DNA of 64,000 nt from Chlorobiaceae bacterium (GCA_013335115.1 JAAXWQ010000008.1:1-64000); one strand, 5' to 3'; numbered from the stretch's first letter, positions 53,355-60,872 are shown. Program-made: numbers and translations. The notes: generated from the letters alone by a model not told the origin.

Positions 53355-55615
53355 TGCCAGAAAAAATAGCCGGCCCCTCGGGCGAATGGGGGGCCGGCCA
53401 GAAGCAAGATGGGACAAATACCAGTATACTCAAAGGGATCGACTTCAACAAGGCGTTGCTCCAGAACGAAAAGCTTGATGTTGAGATGGACCTGGAAGGC
53501 GCGGCTGTTGCGGCTTGCGAAGAGATCGGCCTGCAATTCCGCCACGTTCCACAGGATGGCGAGTTCCACCGGTTGGATGTCGCCGGGAAAGCCGCTCGAA
53601 ATGGCGACGGAACGCTCAAGCTGTTTTTAGATGGCGAAGGCGGTTTGATTGAGAACCATGTTACCGGCGAAAAGAGACTCTTTTGGGCGCGGCCTGACAG
53701 CACTCTTTCCCCCGTCGAGCTGGCAGCGCGGAAGGCCCGAAACGTTGAGGAGGCCGCAAAGGCCGCAGAACACCGCGAGGCGCGGTACAGGGACGCGGCG
53801 GCAAAGGCCGTCGAGGTTATTTCCAGCTCACTGCCTGCAAGTACCCGCAACCCCTATTTGACGCGGAAGGGCATAGCCCCGAACCCTGCAATGGGAGAGA
53901 TCGATGCCGGCGATCTGGCGAAGGTTCTGGGCTATCAGCCAAAATCAAAGGGGTGGAAACTGGTGGGCACTATCCTTGTTCTTCCCGTTGGCAACAAGGA
54001 AGGTATTTCCTCAATCGAGATGATTGACGGCGAGGGACGGAAAACAGCCCTGACAGGCGGCAAGCGAAGCGGCATGTTCTGGCATGATCGAGAGTTGCCG
54101 GACGGCGACGGGAAGGGGGTTGTTATCCTAATTGCCGAGGGCGCCGCAACCGCTATTTCTGGGGCGGCTGCGATACCCGGCAGTTATGGAGTGGCCGCCT
54201 TCGGAAAAGGCAACCTCAAAGCCGTTGCGCTTGACATGCGGAAGCATTACCCGGCGGCGGACATCGTTATCTTGTCTGACCTTGGGGACGGGCAGAAGGA
54301 TGCGGAACAGGCGGCAGCGGCAGCCGGTTGCCGAGTGGCAACGCCGACCATGCCCGACGGGATCGACGGGAAGGATTGGAACGACCTACACCAAGCCGCC
54401 GGGCTGGAAGAGGTAAGGCGGCAAATAACCCTCGCACAGAGCGTCGCGGGCATCCGCGAGACCGGCGAGACTATCGATTCAATTATTGGGCGGGCAATGG
54501 CTCAGCTTACAAGAGAGGAGATGCTGAGCGCAAAACTAACGCCGCGAGTGATTGTTCCGGGGCTTCTGTACGCCGACGTGAGAACAAGGATTTCTGCTGG
54601 CGGCACAGGGAAGACGACGGCAGCACTCTATGAAGCAGCAATACTTGCACTTGGCCGGGATATCTGGGGGAAGAGGCCGGAATACCCATGCCGGACAGCT
54701 ATCGTTACAAGGGAAGACGGGCGGGGCATCCTTTTAGCCAGGTTACGGGAGATTATGCGGGCGATGCGGCTTTCACCAAGAGAAGAGGACCACGTGTTGG
54801 CAGCAATCAGGATTGTTGATTTGTCCGGCGCCGCCTTCAGGCTTTCGGAGGTTGTCGGGGATGTTGTGTACCCCCATGGAGCAAACCTTGAGACCCTGAT
54901 ATCACACTTGAGAGACTGGCGTCCTGATTGGGTGATTTTCGATCCGCTTGTTTCTTTTGGCGTCGGGGAGAGCCGCGTAAACGATGCGGAGCAGGGCCTT
55001 ATTGAGGCGTTCAGGATCATTCGCAATGAGCTTGATTGCTGCGTCGAAGGCATCCACCACACCGGGAAGGCGAACGCGAGGGATAAATCGCTGGATCAAT
55101 ACTCGGGACGAGGCGGGAGCGCACTTTCCGACGGTTGTCGAATGGTGGCTGTTATGCAGCCGCTTGAAGCTCATGAGTGGGTGAAGATGACCGGAACTCC
55201 TCTTGGTGACGATGAGACCGGCATCGTGCTTGCGCTGCCAAAACTGAGTTACGCAAAGCCTCAGGAACCCGTCTATATTCGCCGAAATGGATATCACTTC
55301 GCAGCCGTCGAGCCAGTTGACCGCACACCTGAACAACAACACCGCCAGGCCGATGAAACCATCTTGATGTTCCTTCGTGATGAGTATGCGGCAGGTCGTC
55401 AGTATTCACAGAAGGACATCGAAAGCATGAAGGATGATTTACGGATGACACGCGGCGGGATACGGGGCGCATTGGTACGGTTGAAGGCAGGGGGGCGCAT
55501 TGTTTACCATGAAATTTTGGGCAAATCCGGTTCTCATTACCAGCCTTTAACCCTCGCCGATGACGACGGCGAGACCCACAAAAAAAACGAGGTTGCAGTC
55601 GATGAATCTGAGTGA
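53351..55615 (+). CDS. TOPRIM primase / RepA-type replicative helicase fusion
   Basis: 754 residues. Residues about 30-200 hold a poorly conserved primase-like region; about 205-345 is a TOPRIM domain (ILIAEGAATAISGAAAIPGS, then DIVILSDLGDGQKDAEQAAA and the GKDWND end). About 390-600 is a RecA-like RepA/AAA_25 ATPase with Walker A AGGTGKT (417-422), Walker B-like VIFDPLVSFGVGESRVND and the IHHTGKANARD sensor motif. The C-terminal 120 residues look like a winged helix. It would start and drive replication of the excised element. Confidence 0.88.
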   Translation: MMPEKIAGPSGEWGAGQKQDGTNTSILKGIDFNKALLQNEKLDVEMDLEGAAVAACEEIGLQFRHVPQDGEFHRLDVAGKAARNGDGTLKLFLDGEGGLIENHVTGEKRLFWARPDSTLSPVELAARKARNVEEAAKAAEHREARYRDAAAKAVEVISSSLPASTRNPYLTRKGIAPNPAMGEIDAGDLAKVLGYQPKSKGWKLVGTILVLPVGNKEGISSIEMIDGEGRKTALTGGKRSGMFWHDRELPDGDGKGVVILIAEGAATAISGAAAIPGSYGVAAFGKGNLKAVALDMRKHYPAADIVILSDLGDGQKDAEQAAAAAGCRVATPTMPDGIDGKDWNDLHQAAGLEEVRRQITLAQSVAGIRETGETIDSIIGRAMAQLTREEMLSAKLTPRVIVPGLLYADVRTRISAGGTGKTTAALYEAAILALGRDIWGKRPEYPCRTAIVTREDGRGILLARLREIMRAMRLSPREEDHVLAAIRIVDLSGAAFRLSEVVGDVVYPHGANLETLISHLRDWRPDWVIFDPLVSFGVGESRVNDAEQGLIEAFRIIRNELDCCVEGIHHTGKANARDKSLDQYSGRGGSALSDGCRMVAVMQPLEAHEWVKMTGTPLGDDETGIVLALPKLSYAKPQEPVYIRRNGYHFAAVEPVDRTPEQQHRQADETILMFLRDEYAAGRQYSQKDIESMKDDLRMTRGGIRGALVRLKAGGRIVYHEILGKSGSHYQPLTLADDDGETHKKNEVAVDESE

Positions 55616-55772
55616 ATTTTGGGTGTCGCCGGAAACCCTCGCCGCCCTAAGGGAAAAAGACGGCGGCGACACACCGCGCCGTCTCTTTACACCTTCTTCC
55701 CTTGAGCCTCGCCGCGAGGGTTCGGCGAGACCCGGCGAGACCCGCGAGAGTGACACCGAGCACAGGGCATGA
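55602..55772 (+). CDS. Tiny element ORF (56 aa)
   Basis: The ATG lies 14 bp inside the end of the primase gene, in another frame, so it is coupled by overlap. The product starts MNLSEFWVSPETLAALREKD and ends in a polar, Arg/Glu-rich tail. A longer start at 55560 is possible. Not recognised. Confidence 0.4.
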   Translation: MNLSEFWVSPETLAALREKDGGDTPRRLFTPSSLEPRREGSARPGETRESDTEHRA

Positions 55773-55809
55773 AAACGGGATCGAAAACCACAAAACACCG
55801 GAACCCGAA

Positions 55810-55917
55810 ATGAAGAACACAACAACAACCCATACGGCGGAAAAACTCTTTATGAGTTACCCCGAAGCATTGGCCGATTACAATGCGAGGCTGGCAGCAG
55901 GGAAGGCCGCCGGATGA
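55810..55917 (+). CDS. Tiny element ORF (35 aa)
   Basis: Encodes MKNTTTTHTAEKLFMSYPEA followed by a helical end (ADYNARLAAGKAAG). Its TGA overlaps the next ATG (ATGATG). The helical A-D-Y-x-A-R-L pattern recurs in small proteins of other mobile elements, as I recall, but no function is known. Confidence 0.4.
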   Translation: MKNTTTTHTAEKLFMSYPEALADYNARLAAGKAAG

Positions 55918-55997
55918 TGCAGGATTGGGCGGACTACATGGACCGCCTGAAAGCCGGCGGGAAGGTTATACCGTTCAGAGAGGCCGCCGGGACTTGA
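55914..55997 (+). CDS. Tiny element ORF (27 aa)
   Basis: MMQDWADYMDRLKAGGKVIP plus seven residues, overlapping the previous stop. The string WADYxDxLKxGGxVIP resembles a conserved C-terminal type motif found near phage and satellite integrase genes. Too short for a domain call; coding is supported by its overlap and by protein-like composition. Confidence 0.4.
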   Translation: MMQDWADYMDRLKAGGKVIPFREAAGT

Positions 55998-56026
55998 CCG
56001 GACAGCAACGCCGCAACGAATTGAAG

Positions 56027-56058
56027 GGCTGGGGATCGACACCCCGGCCTTTTTTTTT
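56027..56058 (+). terminator. Terminator within the element, before alpA
   Basis: GGCTGGGG and CCCCGGCC (one G-T pair) flank a 7-nt loop and are followed by nine T residues. It ends the replication-gene transcript; the alpA group restarts about 100 bp later. Confidence 0.75.
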
Positions 56059-56158
56059 GCCCTCAAGCTGACCAAAAATAACCACACAGGCACACCAGAT
56101 TCCGAAGAGGTATTATGACCTCCGATAGCTTTTTAACGCAACCATTGGAGGCCGTGAG

Positions 56159-56377
56159 ATGAAATTTTACCGACTGGAAGAGATTATTGGAGACCGAAAG
56201 AAGGAAGTTGTTGGGGTTATCCCAATGAGCAAATCCGCCTGGTATCTGGGAATCCAGAAGGGGCGTTACCCCAAACCGGTCAAGCTTTCGGAGCGTTCCT
56301 CAGCCTGGCACCAGGCGGACATCGAGGAGCTGGAAAAACGACTGAAAGCCGGGAAGTGGGATAGGAGTGCCGAATAA
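56159..56377 (+). CDS. AlpA-family regulatory protein
   Basis: 72 residues with the AlpA/HTH_17 pattern: PMSKSAWYLGIQKGRYPKPVK followed by a basic wing and SAWHQADIEELEKRL. AlpA proteins activate excision genes or control satellite induction. The ATG follows GGAGGCCGTG. The stop TAA overlaps the next ATG (TAATG). One of the hallmark genes of Gram-negative PICIs. Confidence 0.85.
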   Translation: MKFYRLEEIIGDRKKEVVGVIPMSKSAWYLGIQKGRYPKPVKLSERSSAWHQADIEELEKRLKAGKWDRSAE

Positions 56378-56649
56378 TGCCCTACCTGGAACAAATCGAG
56401 ACACTGGCAGAATTGCTCCCACCTGGCGGGCTTTACCACGTTCACGTTGAGCATGACGCCAAGTGTCCTTTCCTTGCCGGCGGCCCCTGCACCTGCACCC
56501 CGATAATCACCTTGCATGACGAGGGATGCCCGTACCTGACCGGAGGGGAATGCACCTGCAAGACGGCACTGCTTTTAACCCCAGCCGAGGGAATGACGAC
56601 AGAGGCGGCGAGAAAACTTTCAAACGAAAAAGGAGAAGTGAAGAGATGA
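56377..56649 (+). CDS. Cys-rich protein with a duplicated zinc-knuckle-like motif
   Basis: 90 residues. Two copies of the pattern H-D-x-x-C-P-(F/Y)-L-x-G-G-x-C-T-C occur at about 26-40 and 47-61 (HDAKCPFLAGGPCTC and HDEGCPYLTGGECTC). Each has one histidine and three cysteines, enough for a metal site. Similar single-copy motifs occur in phage proteins of unknown role. Start and stop both overlap neighbours (TAATG and ATGA). It could be an anti-host or regulatory factor. Confidence 0.72.
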   Translation: MPYLEQIETLAELLPPGGLYHVHVEHDAKCPFLAGGPCTCTPIITLHDEGCPYLTGGECTCKTALLLTPAEGMTTEAARKLSNEKGEVKR

Positions 56650-57194
56650 CGGAATTTCAGGAAGCAATGAGGGATTACCGGCGGGAAGAGGACCAGGCCG
56701 CCGAAACGCAAAAGCAGAAATACGCGAAGCAGGCGAAGGCCCGAGAGCACGAGGCGGAAATCGGCAACCTTCAAAAAGCCGTGACAACGGCAAAGGCCGA
56801 GCTGGAAGCGGCACAGAGAGTTTACGCCGAAACCCTCAAGGGCAAGGATTATGAAACGCTGAAAGCCGCGATGGAAAAGCAGACGGCAGCCGAGGCCCGG
56901 CTTTCAGTAGCGCAAAGGACCCTTACCCCGATTATCGACAAGCTGGAGGAGGAAGCCGAAAGGATTCCCGTTCACATGCCGAGACTACCCTATCAAGCAG
57001 CGGCCCGTGAGCTGATGCAGACCGTTCCCGAAATCAGCCTGTTCCTGTTCATCCTGCGGAAATACCTTCGGCAGACCATAGGCAACCCGGAGAAGGTTGC
57101 ACCACGGGACCAGATAGAAAGAAGGCTGGAGGCTGGGCTTACCGACGAGGAGGCGGCACGACTGTTCGAGGAGTGGATAACGAAGGCAGCATGA
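56646..57194 (+). CDS. Coiled-coil element protein
   Basis: 182 residues from the ATG overlapping the Cys-rich gene stop. Residues about 10-115 are nearly all charged helix (KQKYAKQAKAREHEAEIGNL and on), predicted coiled coil, followed by a hydrophobic helix (EISLFLFILRKYLRQTIG) and a final acidic helix. It resembles scaffold-like or tail-assembly chaperone proteins in plan only. Position next to the terminase gene suggests a role in packaging or capsid redirection, which is an inference. Confidence 0.6.
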   Translation: MTEFQEAMRDYRREEDQAAETQKQKYAKQAKAREHEAEIGNLQKAVTTAKAELEAAQRVYAETLKGKDYETLKAAMEKQTAAEARLSVAQRTLTPIIDKLEEEAERIPVHMPRLPYQAAARELMQTVPEISLFLFILRKYLRQTIGNPEKVAPRDQIERRLEAGLTDEEAARLFEEWITKAA

Positions 57195-57348
57195 CCGGCG
57201 ACGGCGGGAGGGGATCGGCAGCCGCCACCCCTCCCGGATGCCGGGGGACCCTACGGCGGGATCTCACTGCGCGGCCGTTGACGCGCGAAAACGGCCCAGC
57301 GTCAACGGCCCCCTGGCTTCCTTCCCTTCAACACAAACAGAAACCGAC

Positions 57349-57861
57349 ATGGAGACGATCACACAGCTACAAGCCGCCGCGATTATGGGCGTGACACCCC
57401 GCCGGCTGCGGCAACGAGATGAAGAAGGCGACGGGCCGCCACGGAACGAAGCCAAGTTATACCCCTGCAAGCAATTCGGCGACTGGATGCGGGCCGACTG
57501 GCGGCGGGGCCTGGGCTTTGCCGACGACGGCAACGCCTACGACTACGACACGGAACGGGCGAGGCTCACCCACCACCAGGCGAACGCCGCCGCGATGGAC
57601 GAGCAGAGGAAGCGCGGGGAAATGATTGCAGCCGAGGAGGTCCGGCAAACCTGGAGCGAGATAGTAGCGGCAGCACGGGCAAGGCTGCTGGCCCTTCCTT
57701 CGAGGCTGGCGGGAACATGCGCCGGGCGAGATGCGGCGGGGATCGAGGCCGAGGCACGGGCGATTGTCTACGAGGGATTGAGCGAGCTGGCGAGAGGCGG
57801 GGACGGCACACCGCACGAAACCGCCGAGGAACAGGCAGAGGCGGCTACAGGGTCGCGATAA
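57349..57861 (+). CDS. terS: Phage Nu1-like terminase small subunit
   Basis: 170 residues. The N-terminal winged HTH (TQLQAAAIMGVTPRRLRQRD) would recognise the packaging site, and the body has the Nu1/DUF1441-like pattern: DTERARLTHHQANAAAMDEQ, KRGEMIAAEEVRQTWSEIV, then ALPSRLAGT and a terminal acidic helix. The large terminase subunit is absent, as in phage satellites that redirect a helper's packaging motor to their own DNA. GC-rich like the genes before it. Start at 57349 gives the family-like N-terminus. Confidence 0.8.
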   Translation: METITQLQAAAIMGVTPRRLRQRDEEGDGPPRNEAKLYPCKQFGDWMRADWRRGLGFADDGNAYDYDTERARLTHHQANAAAMDEQRKRGEMIAAEEVRQTWSEIVAAARARLLALPSRLAGTCAGRDAAGIEAEARAIVYEGLSELARGGDGTPHETAEEQAEAATGSR

Positions 57862-57985
57862 CTACCCAGCACGACCATTACACGTTTTTCCGGAGATCGT
57901 CGATTACAGGCCCCTTTCTGTTCGTTTTCTCCTTTACGGCACAGGATGCGCGGCAGGCGATTTCCGGGATTTTTTTTGCCAGAGG

Positions 57986-58010
57986 GCCGGGGTAACAGCC
58001 GGCTTTTTTT
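57986..58010 (+). terminator. Terminator at the right end of the element
   Basis: GCCGG and CCGGC flank an 8-nt loop and are followed by seven T residues, about 125 bp past the terminase gene. Short stem, so moderate strength. Confidence 0.5.
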
Positions 58011-58108
58011 GTGGCCGGATTCGGGGGTTTCTGATGGGTTTTGCTGCTCTCTTGCTGTTGGCGGCGGTTTGCTGTCGCTTTATCGTATTATCTGTAAATA
58101 GTTTGGCG

Positions 58109-58225
58109 TTATTGATTCACATTCCACCACATCAGGGTGAGCGCGTCATGTTGCTCACGCCCTGCACCGTCCCGGCAGGGGAGCGCCAGCAGCAGGGCAA
58201 AAACCAGTGCACTGGGGAGGTGCAT
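58109..58225 (-). pseudogene. Displaced 5' end of the EEP gene
   Basis: AAAGGAGA precedes the ATG at 58225. The translation is a signal peptide (MHLPSALVFALLLALP) followed by a short linker and LTLMWWNV, the same motif that opens the EEP domain at 50354-50366. After the 13-bp repeat it runs into element sequence and stops (NQ*). Joined to the body at 49438-50353 it would rebuild an ordinary exported EEP protein. This is direct evidence for the integration site and orientation. Confidence 0.88.
58119..58131. repeat. Right attachment repeat of the integrated element (attR core)
   Basis: ACATTCCACCACA, identical to 50354-50366. Right of it lies the displaced start of the EEP gene; left of it is element sequence. 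The bases just outside differ between the two sites, so the shared core is exactly 13 bp. Confidence 0.85.
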
Positions 58226-58458
58226 GGCCGTCTCCTTTATTTTGGGCTACGGGATCATGGGGGTTCAAGTGTCTGATGGAGAAATATACGGATCTCGATG
58301 GGATGTTCCTGTCTCTCCATCCCACGCAATACCGGTTATAGCTCTGCGGCACATTCCGTTGTGCCAAATTCCGACTGCTGGTCTGTTTGCGGGATAACTT
58401 CCCTTGTTCACCAACGTCCCCCTTTACCAGATGCGTGCCCGTTTACCAACGTCCTTAT

Positions 58459-58761
58459 TTACTCGTTCACATCAGATTTATTTGCAACAGCAGGTTCTGT
58501 CGTCATGCAAACCGCGGCGACTGGTTTGACTTCAGGCTTGAACAGCGATGGTAAATCTGCCAGGTTAAAGCCTTCAGGCAGCACTTGCTTTGCGACAGGA
58601 CCCAATACCATTGACATTACCGCGGCACCAACTCCTCCAACCACTGCGCCGGTGACGGCATGAAGTAAAACTGGCAACCCAATCACAGGAGCCAACATCA
58701 CCAGCCCCTTTGAACCTTCAGGAATCGGGGCTTTGACAGGGACTGAATTGGTTTCAGGCAT
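58459..58761 (-). CDS. Hydrophobic Gly/Val-rich protein, possible chlorosome envelope (CsmC/CsmD/CsmH-like) protein
   Basis: 100 residues. The centre (about 18-60) is hydrophobic and glycine-rich: LVMLAPVIGLPVLLHAVTGA then VVGGVGAAVMSMVLGPVA. The flanks are polar and Pro/Lys-rich. It lies just after, and in the same frame as, the CsmB/CsmF-like gene; in CsmH a CsmB-like part is followed by a CsmC/CsmD-like part in that order. The chlorosome assignment rests on neighbourhood and character, not on a firm motif. Confidence 0.55.
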   Translation of the reverse strand: MPETNSVPVKAPIPEGSKGLVMLAPVIGLPVLLHAVTGAVVGGVGAAVMSMVLGPVAKQVLPEGFNLADLPSLFKPEVKPVAAVCMTTEPAVANKSDVNE

Positions 58762-58786
58762 GGTTTATCTTGAGTTGAATGACGAA

Positions 58787-58828
58787 AAAGGAAAGCACCG
58801 CACGCCGAGGCATGAAGTGCTTTCCTTT
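58787..58828 (-). terminator. Intercistronic hairpin between the two chlorosome-type genes
   Basis: AAAGGAAAGCAC and its complement pair perfectly (12 bp) around an 18-nt loop, and the minus-strand stem is followed by TTCGTC. It sits in the 81-bp gap between the two genes. It may partly end transcription, giving more of the first protein, or protect its mRNA from decay. Confidence 0.6.
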
Positions 58829-58842
58829 CAAAACTGTCTTTC

Positions 58843-59112
58843 CTACTGCTTGGGGGAAATTGATGCAGAGAAGTTCTGCAAGATCTGGTTAAACGAAGTC
58901 AGCGCATTGGCCGTAAGCTCAATAGAGGCTTTGCTCAATGGCTCAAAAACTGCTATGGATGACTTGATTCCCTGAGTAACCAGTTCGAGCTGCACCTGTC
59001 CTAGTTTGCTTATCGCATCCGCAAGGTTTTGAATGGCATCTTGCCCCTGAACCTGAACCGGAGTTTGAGTCGTAAACGGAGTTGTAGGCTTCGTCGGTAT
59101 TTCGTTTGCCAT
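58843..59112 (-). CDS. Chlorosome envelope protein, CsmB/CsmF-like
   Basis: 89 residues. After a Thr/Pro-rich N-terminal extension (about 1-24) comes the CsmB-like core: an amphipathic helix (AISKLGQVQLELVTQGIKSS), VFEPLSKASIELTANAL and an end NQILQNFSASISPKQ close to the CsmB/CsmF C-terminus as I remember it. These proteins lie in the chlorosome envelope with CsmA and help set shape and packing. The N-terminal extension is longer than in CsmB. Which paralogue it is cannot be settled by eye. Confidence 0.7.
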   Translation of the reverse strand: MANEIPTKPTTPFTTQTPVQVQGQDAIQNLADAISKLGQVQLELVTQGIKSSIAVFEPLSKASIELTANALTSFNQILQNFSASISPKQ

Positions 59113-59597
59113 GGTTGTCTGTGTTATGGTTGTTGCTTATCGGTCGGTATGCGTACCCCCTACCACACTGGTTACCTATGGTATAATTTACGATAAATCT
59201 TACATGTCGGACAATAGGATTTGTAATATTTGCGAGTATCCAGCCAGGTCTCCTGCCCCTTATTTATCCTTTGTCAAGGCCGAATCTTCAATGCAGTTGA
59301 ACGGTGAATACTGACTTTATTGATTACCGTGCTTTAGCGGTGATATGAGCATTCCGGTTTGGGTAACTCGAGATGACTGTCCGGCTTGGCGCTGTAACCA
59401 AATGCGGTCATGCTGAAGCTATTTTGAAACCTTTGGCGTGTTCTGGGGGGGGGAGGTCATCGAACTGGTGGACCAGGAAGGCAAGGCGAAAGTTCAGTAA
59501 CTCGTTGGGCAGGATGACGATGATGGATCACCATGAGTTGATAAATGAACATGCATCGCGGCCAATCAACGCCATGCTGAAAGGTCCGCCTGACGCT
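59113..59597. other. Intergenic stretch upstream of the chlorosome-type genes
   Basis: Should hold the promoter of the CsmB/F-like gene (minus strand). A TATAAT lies at 59182-59187 in the plus sense. The long plus-strand frame 59373-59843 is a shadow of the XRE gene. A run of eight G residues is present near 59447-59454. No gene or RNA was recognised. Confidence 0.35.
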
Positions 59598-59888
59598 TCA
59601 TTTATCCGCTTCTTCCTGCACGCATTGACGTGTGGATTTTGCTTTGGGCTCAAACACTCCATCAAGCAATTCGCAGATGCTGGTGTTCAGTGCCTCTGCC
59701 AACTTCTGGCAGTTGAGGATGGTGATATTTTTCAGGCCTCGCTCGACAATGCCTATGTAGGTCATCGACATTCCGCTGAGTTCCGAGAGGGTTTCCTGGG
59801 AATAGCCGGCCTTGACTCTCGCCAAACGAATATTCAGCCCTAGTTGTTCTGCCGGGTTCTTGGTGGCCCCGTTCAAACTTGCTTGCAC
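59598..59888 (-). CDS. XRE-family transcriptional regulator
   Basis: 96 residues from a GTG. The helix-turn-helix is clear: LGLNIRLARVKAGYSQETLS then ELSGMSMTYIGIVERGLKNI, followed by a dimer helix LAEALNTSICELLDGVF. Similar in size and layout to restriction-modification controller (C) proteins and to phage repressors. No restriction or methylase gene is nearby, so it appears orphan. The sequence AGTGTCACT lies immediately upstream of the start and may be its operator. Confidence 0.85.
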   Translation of the reverse strand: MQASLNGATKNPAEQLGLNIRLARVKAGYSQETLSELSGMSMTYIGIVERGLKNITILNCQKLAEALNTSICELLDGVFEPKAKSTRQCVQEEADK

Positions 59889-60872
59889 GTGAGTGTCACT
59901 TTACCTGTCCTGGATTGCAAAATAAGTCTAAAATAATCCTTTTTATCCTATGGGGTGGACTCTGTGGACCCTGTTTTTACTGCAATCTTCGATTACTGCC
60001 GTTACTGGTTGAATTTGTCATCCTGCTCCTTCAACCTTGTTATCAAAGTGTTCGCATCAAAAAAAAAGAAAAAATCAGCATGTGATTGATACGCTTAATA
60101 ACTCAAATTTCAAAGTATTAATTCCCCAACCATAACCGCTAAGTGCCGTCGCGCTTGATTTTGTTCTGCCGACAGGTTGTTGTCCGCATCCCCTTTGGCG
60201 TTCATGCCGTATGGTGCCTATCCCGACGATTCGAGCAATGATATTCGCCGATTCCGCCCTCGAATCGAGTCCGGGAGATCGGTCGCTTTGCCTGTTTTTG
60301 GGCAGCCTGTTGTGCATGGTATCTGGAAAAGAGTACGTCGCGTATTACTATAGTAAATTATAAAAGTAACATAGAGTTAAAAAAATATACTATAGTGTTG
60401 TGTACGGCGTTTGATTTCGTTATAATGTATCTGTAAACTGTATTCACGTAAGATGTATCCATTTAACAAGGCATGCAGTTGCGTGATTTTCCAATGTTTA
60501 GTCCGAACCGATGCTACATCCCCGATCAGTTCCCGCTCGAGATGTTTCGTCATTCCCTTACAGCCAAGGATCCCTGGCTTGGGTTTTGCCCCGATTTGTG
60601 AAGTCACGCCATACGTGCCTTGTTGCCGACGATAACAGCGCGACCTCATTCAAGAACATTCTGATCGCTGGCAATGCGGTGAGCAAACTGACCGGATTCG
60701 TTGATCTGAGCTGATCAACACTTGAACATGCTGTCCTGATACTCTCCTGATTCCCACAGGAGGAGTTCGACAGGTTCTCTGCCCGATAAGTGGATATGAT
60801 GTATGGCGACACTCACCAGGCGGGGGTTTAGGTGGGAGTAACGATTAACTAATTCCATTGGAGGTAAAGCAA
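59889..60872. other. About 1 kb without a convincing gene, upstream of the tad operon
   Basis: Short frames on both strands (60075-60317, 60377-60649, 60558-60812) lack ribosome sites and family features and may be debris of an older insertion. Palindrome TTACTATAGTAA (60345-60356) and the related ATACTATAGTGT (60389-60400) look like a tandem operator, and the AT-rich stretch around 60345-60400 probably carries a promoter. The region separates the chlorosome-type genes from the pilus genes. Confidence 0.4.
60345..60400. promoter_or_regulatory. Tandem ACTATAGT palindromes in an AT-rich region
   Basis: A perfect 12-bp palindrome TTACTATAGTAA and a second ACTATAGT core 44 bp further (four helical turns). 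The core is like the boxes bound by controller-type XRE proteins, one of which is encoded 460 bp away. A regulatory role is inferred from symmetry and spacing only. Confidence 0.4.

Larger units (their letters stand above)
50354..58131. mobile_element. 7.8-kb integrated phage-satellite-like (PICI-like) element
   Basis: Bounded by 13-bp direct repeats that are the two crossover sites. Contents left to right: tyrosine recombinase, two overlapping small ORFs, an unknown protein, an excisionase-like HTH protein, a TOPRIM/RepA primase-helicase, tiny coupled ORFs, an AlpA-like regulator, a Cys-rich protein, a coiled-coil protein and a Nu1-like small terminase. Integrase, AlpA, primase and TerS without capsid or tail genes is the signature of phage-inducible chromosomal islands. 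Almost every gene overlaps the next, giving one compact rightward operon. Confidence 0.82.

Noticed and set aside
57173..57394. ORF between the coiled-coil and terminase genes
   Set aside because: An ATGA overlap exists at 57191, but the product is Arg/Pro/Thr-rich, overlaps the terminase start in another frame and shows no domain.
60075..60812. Minus-strand ORFs considered as transposase fragments
   Set aside because: No DDE, HTH or other transposase motif and no flanking inverted repeats. Listed only as possible debris.
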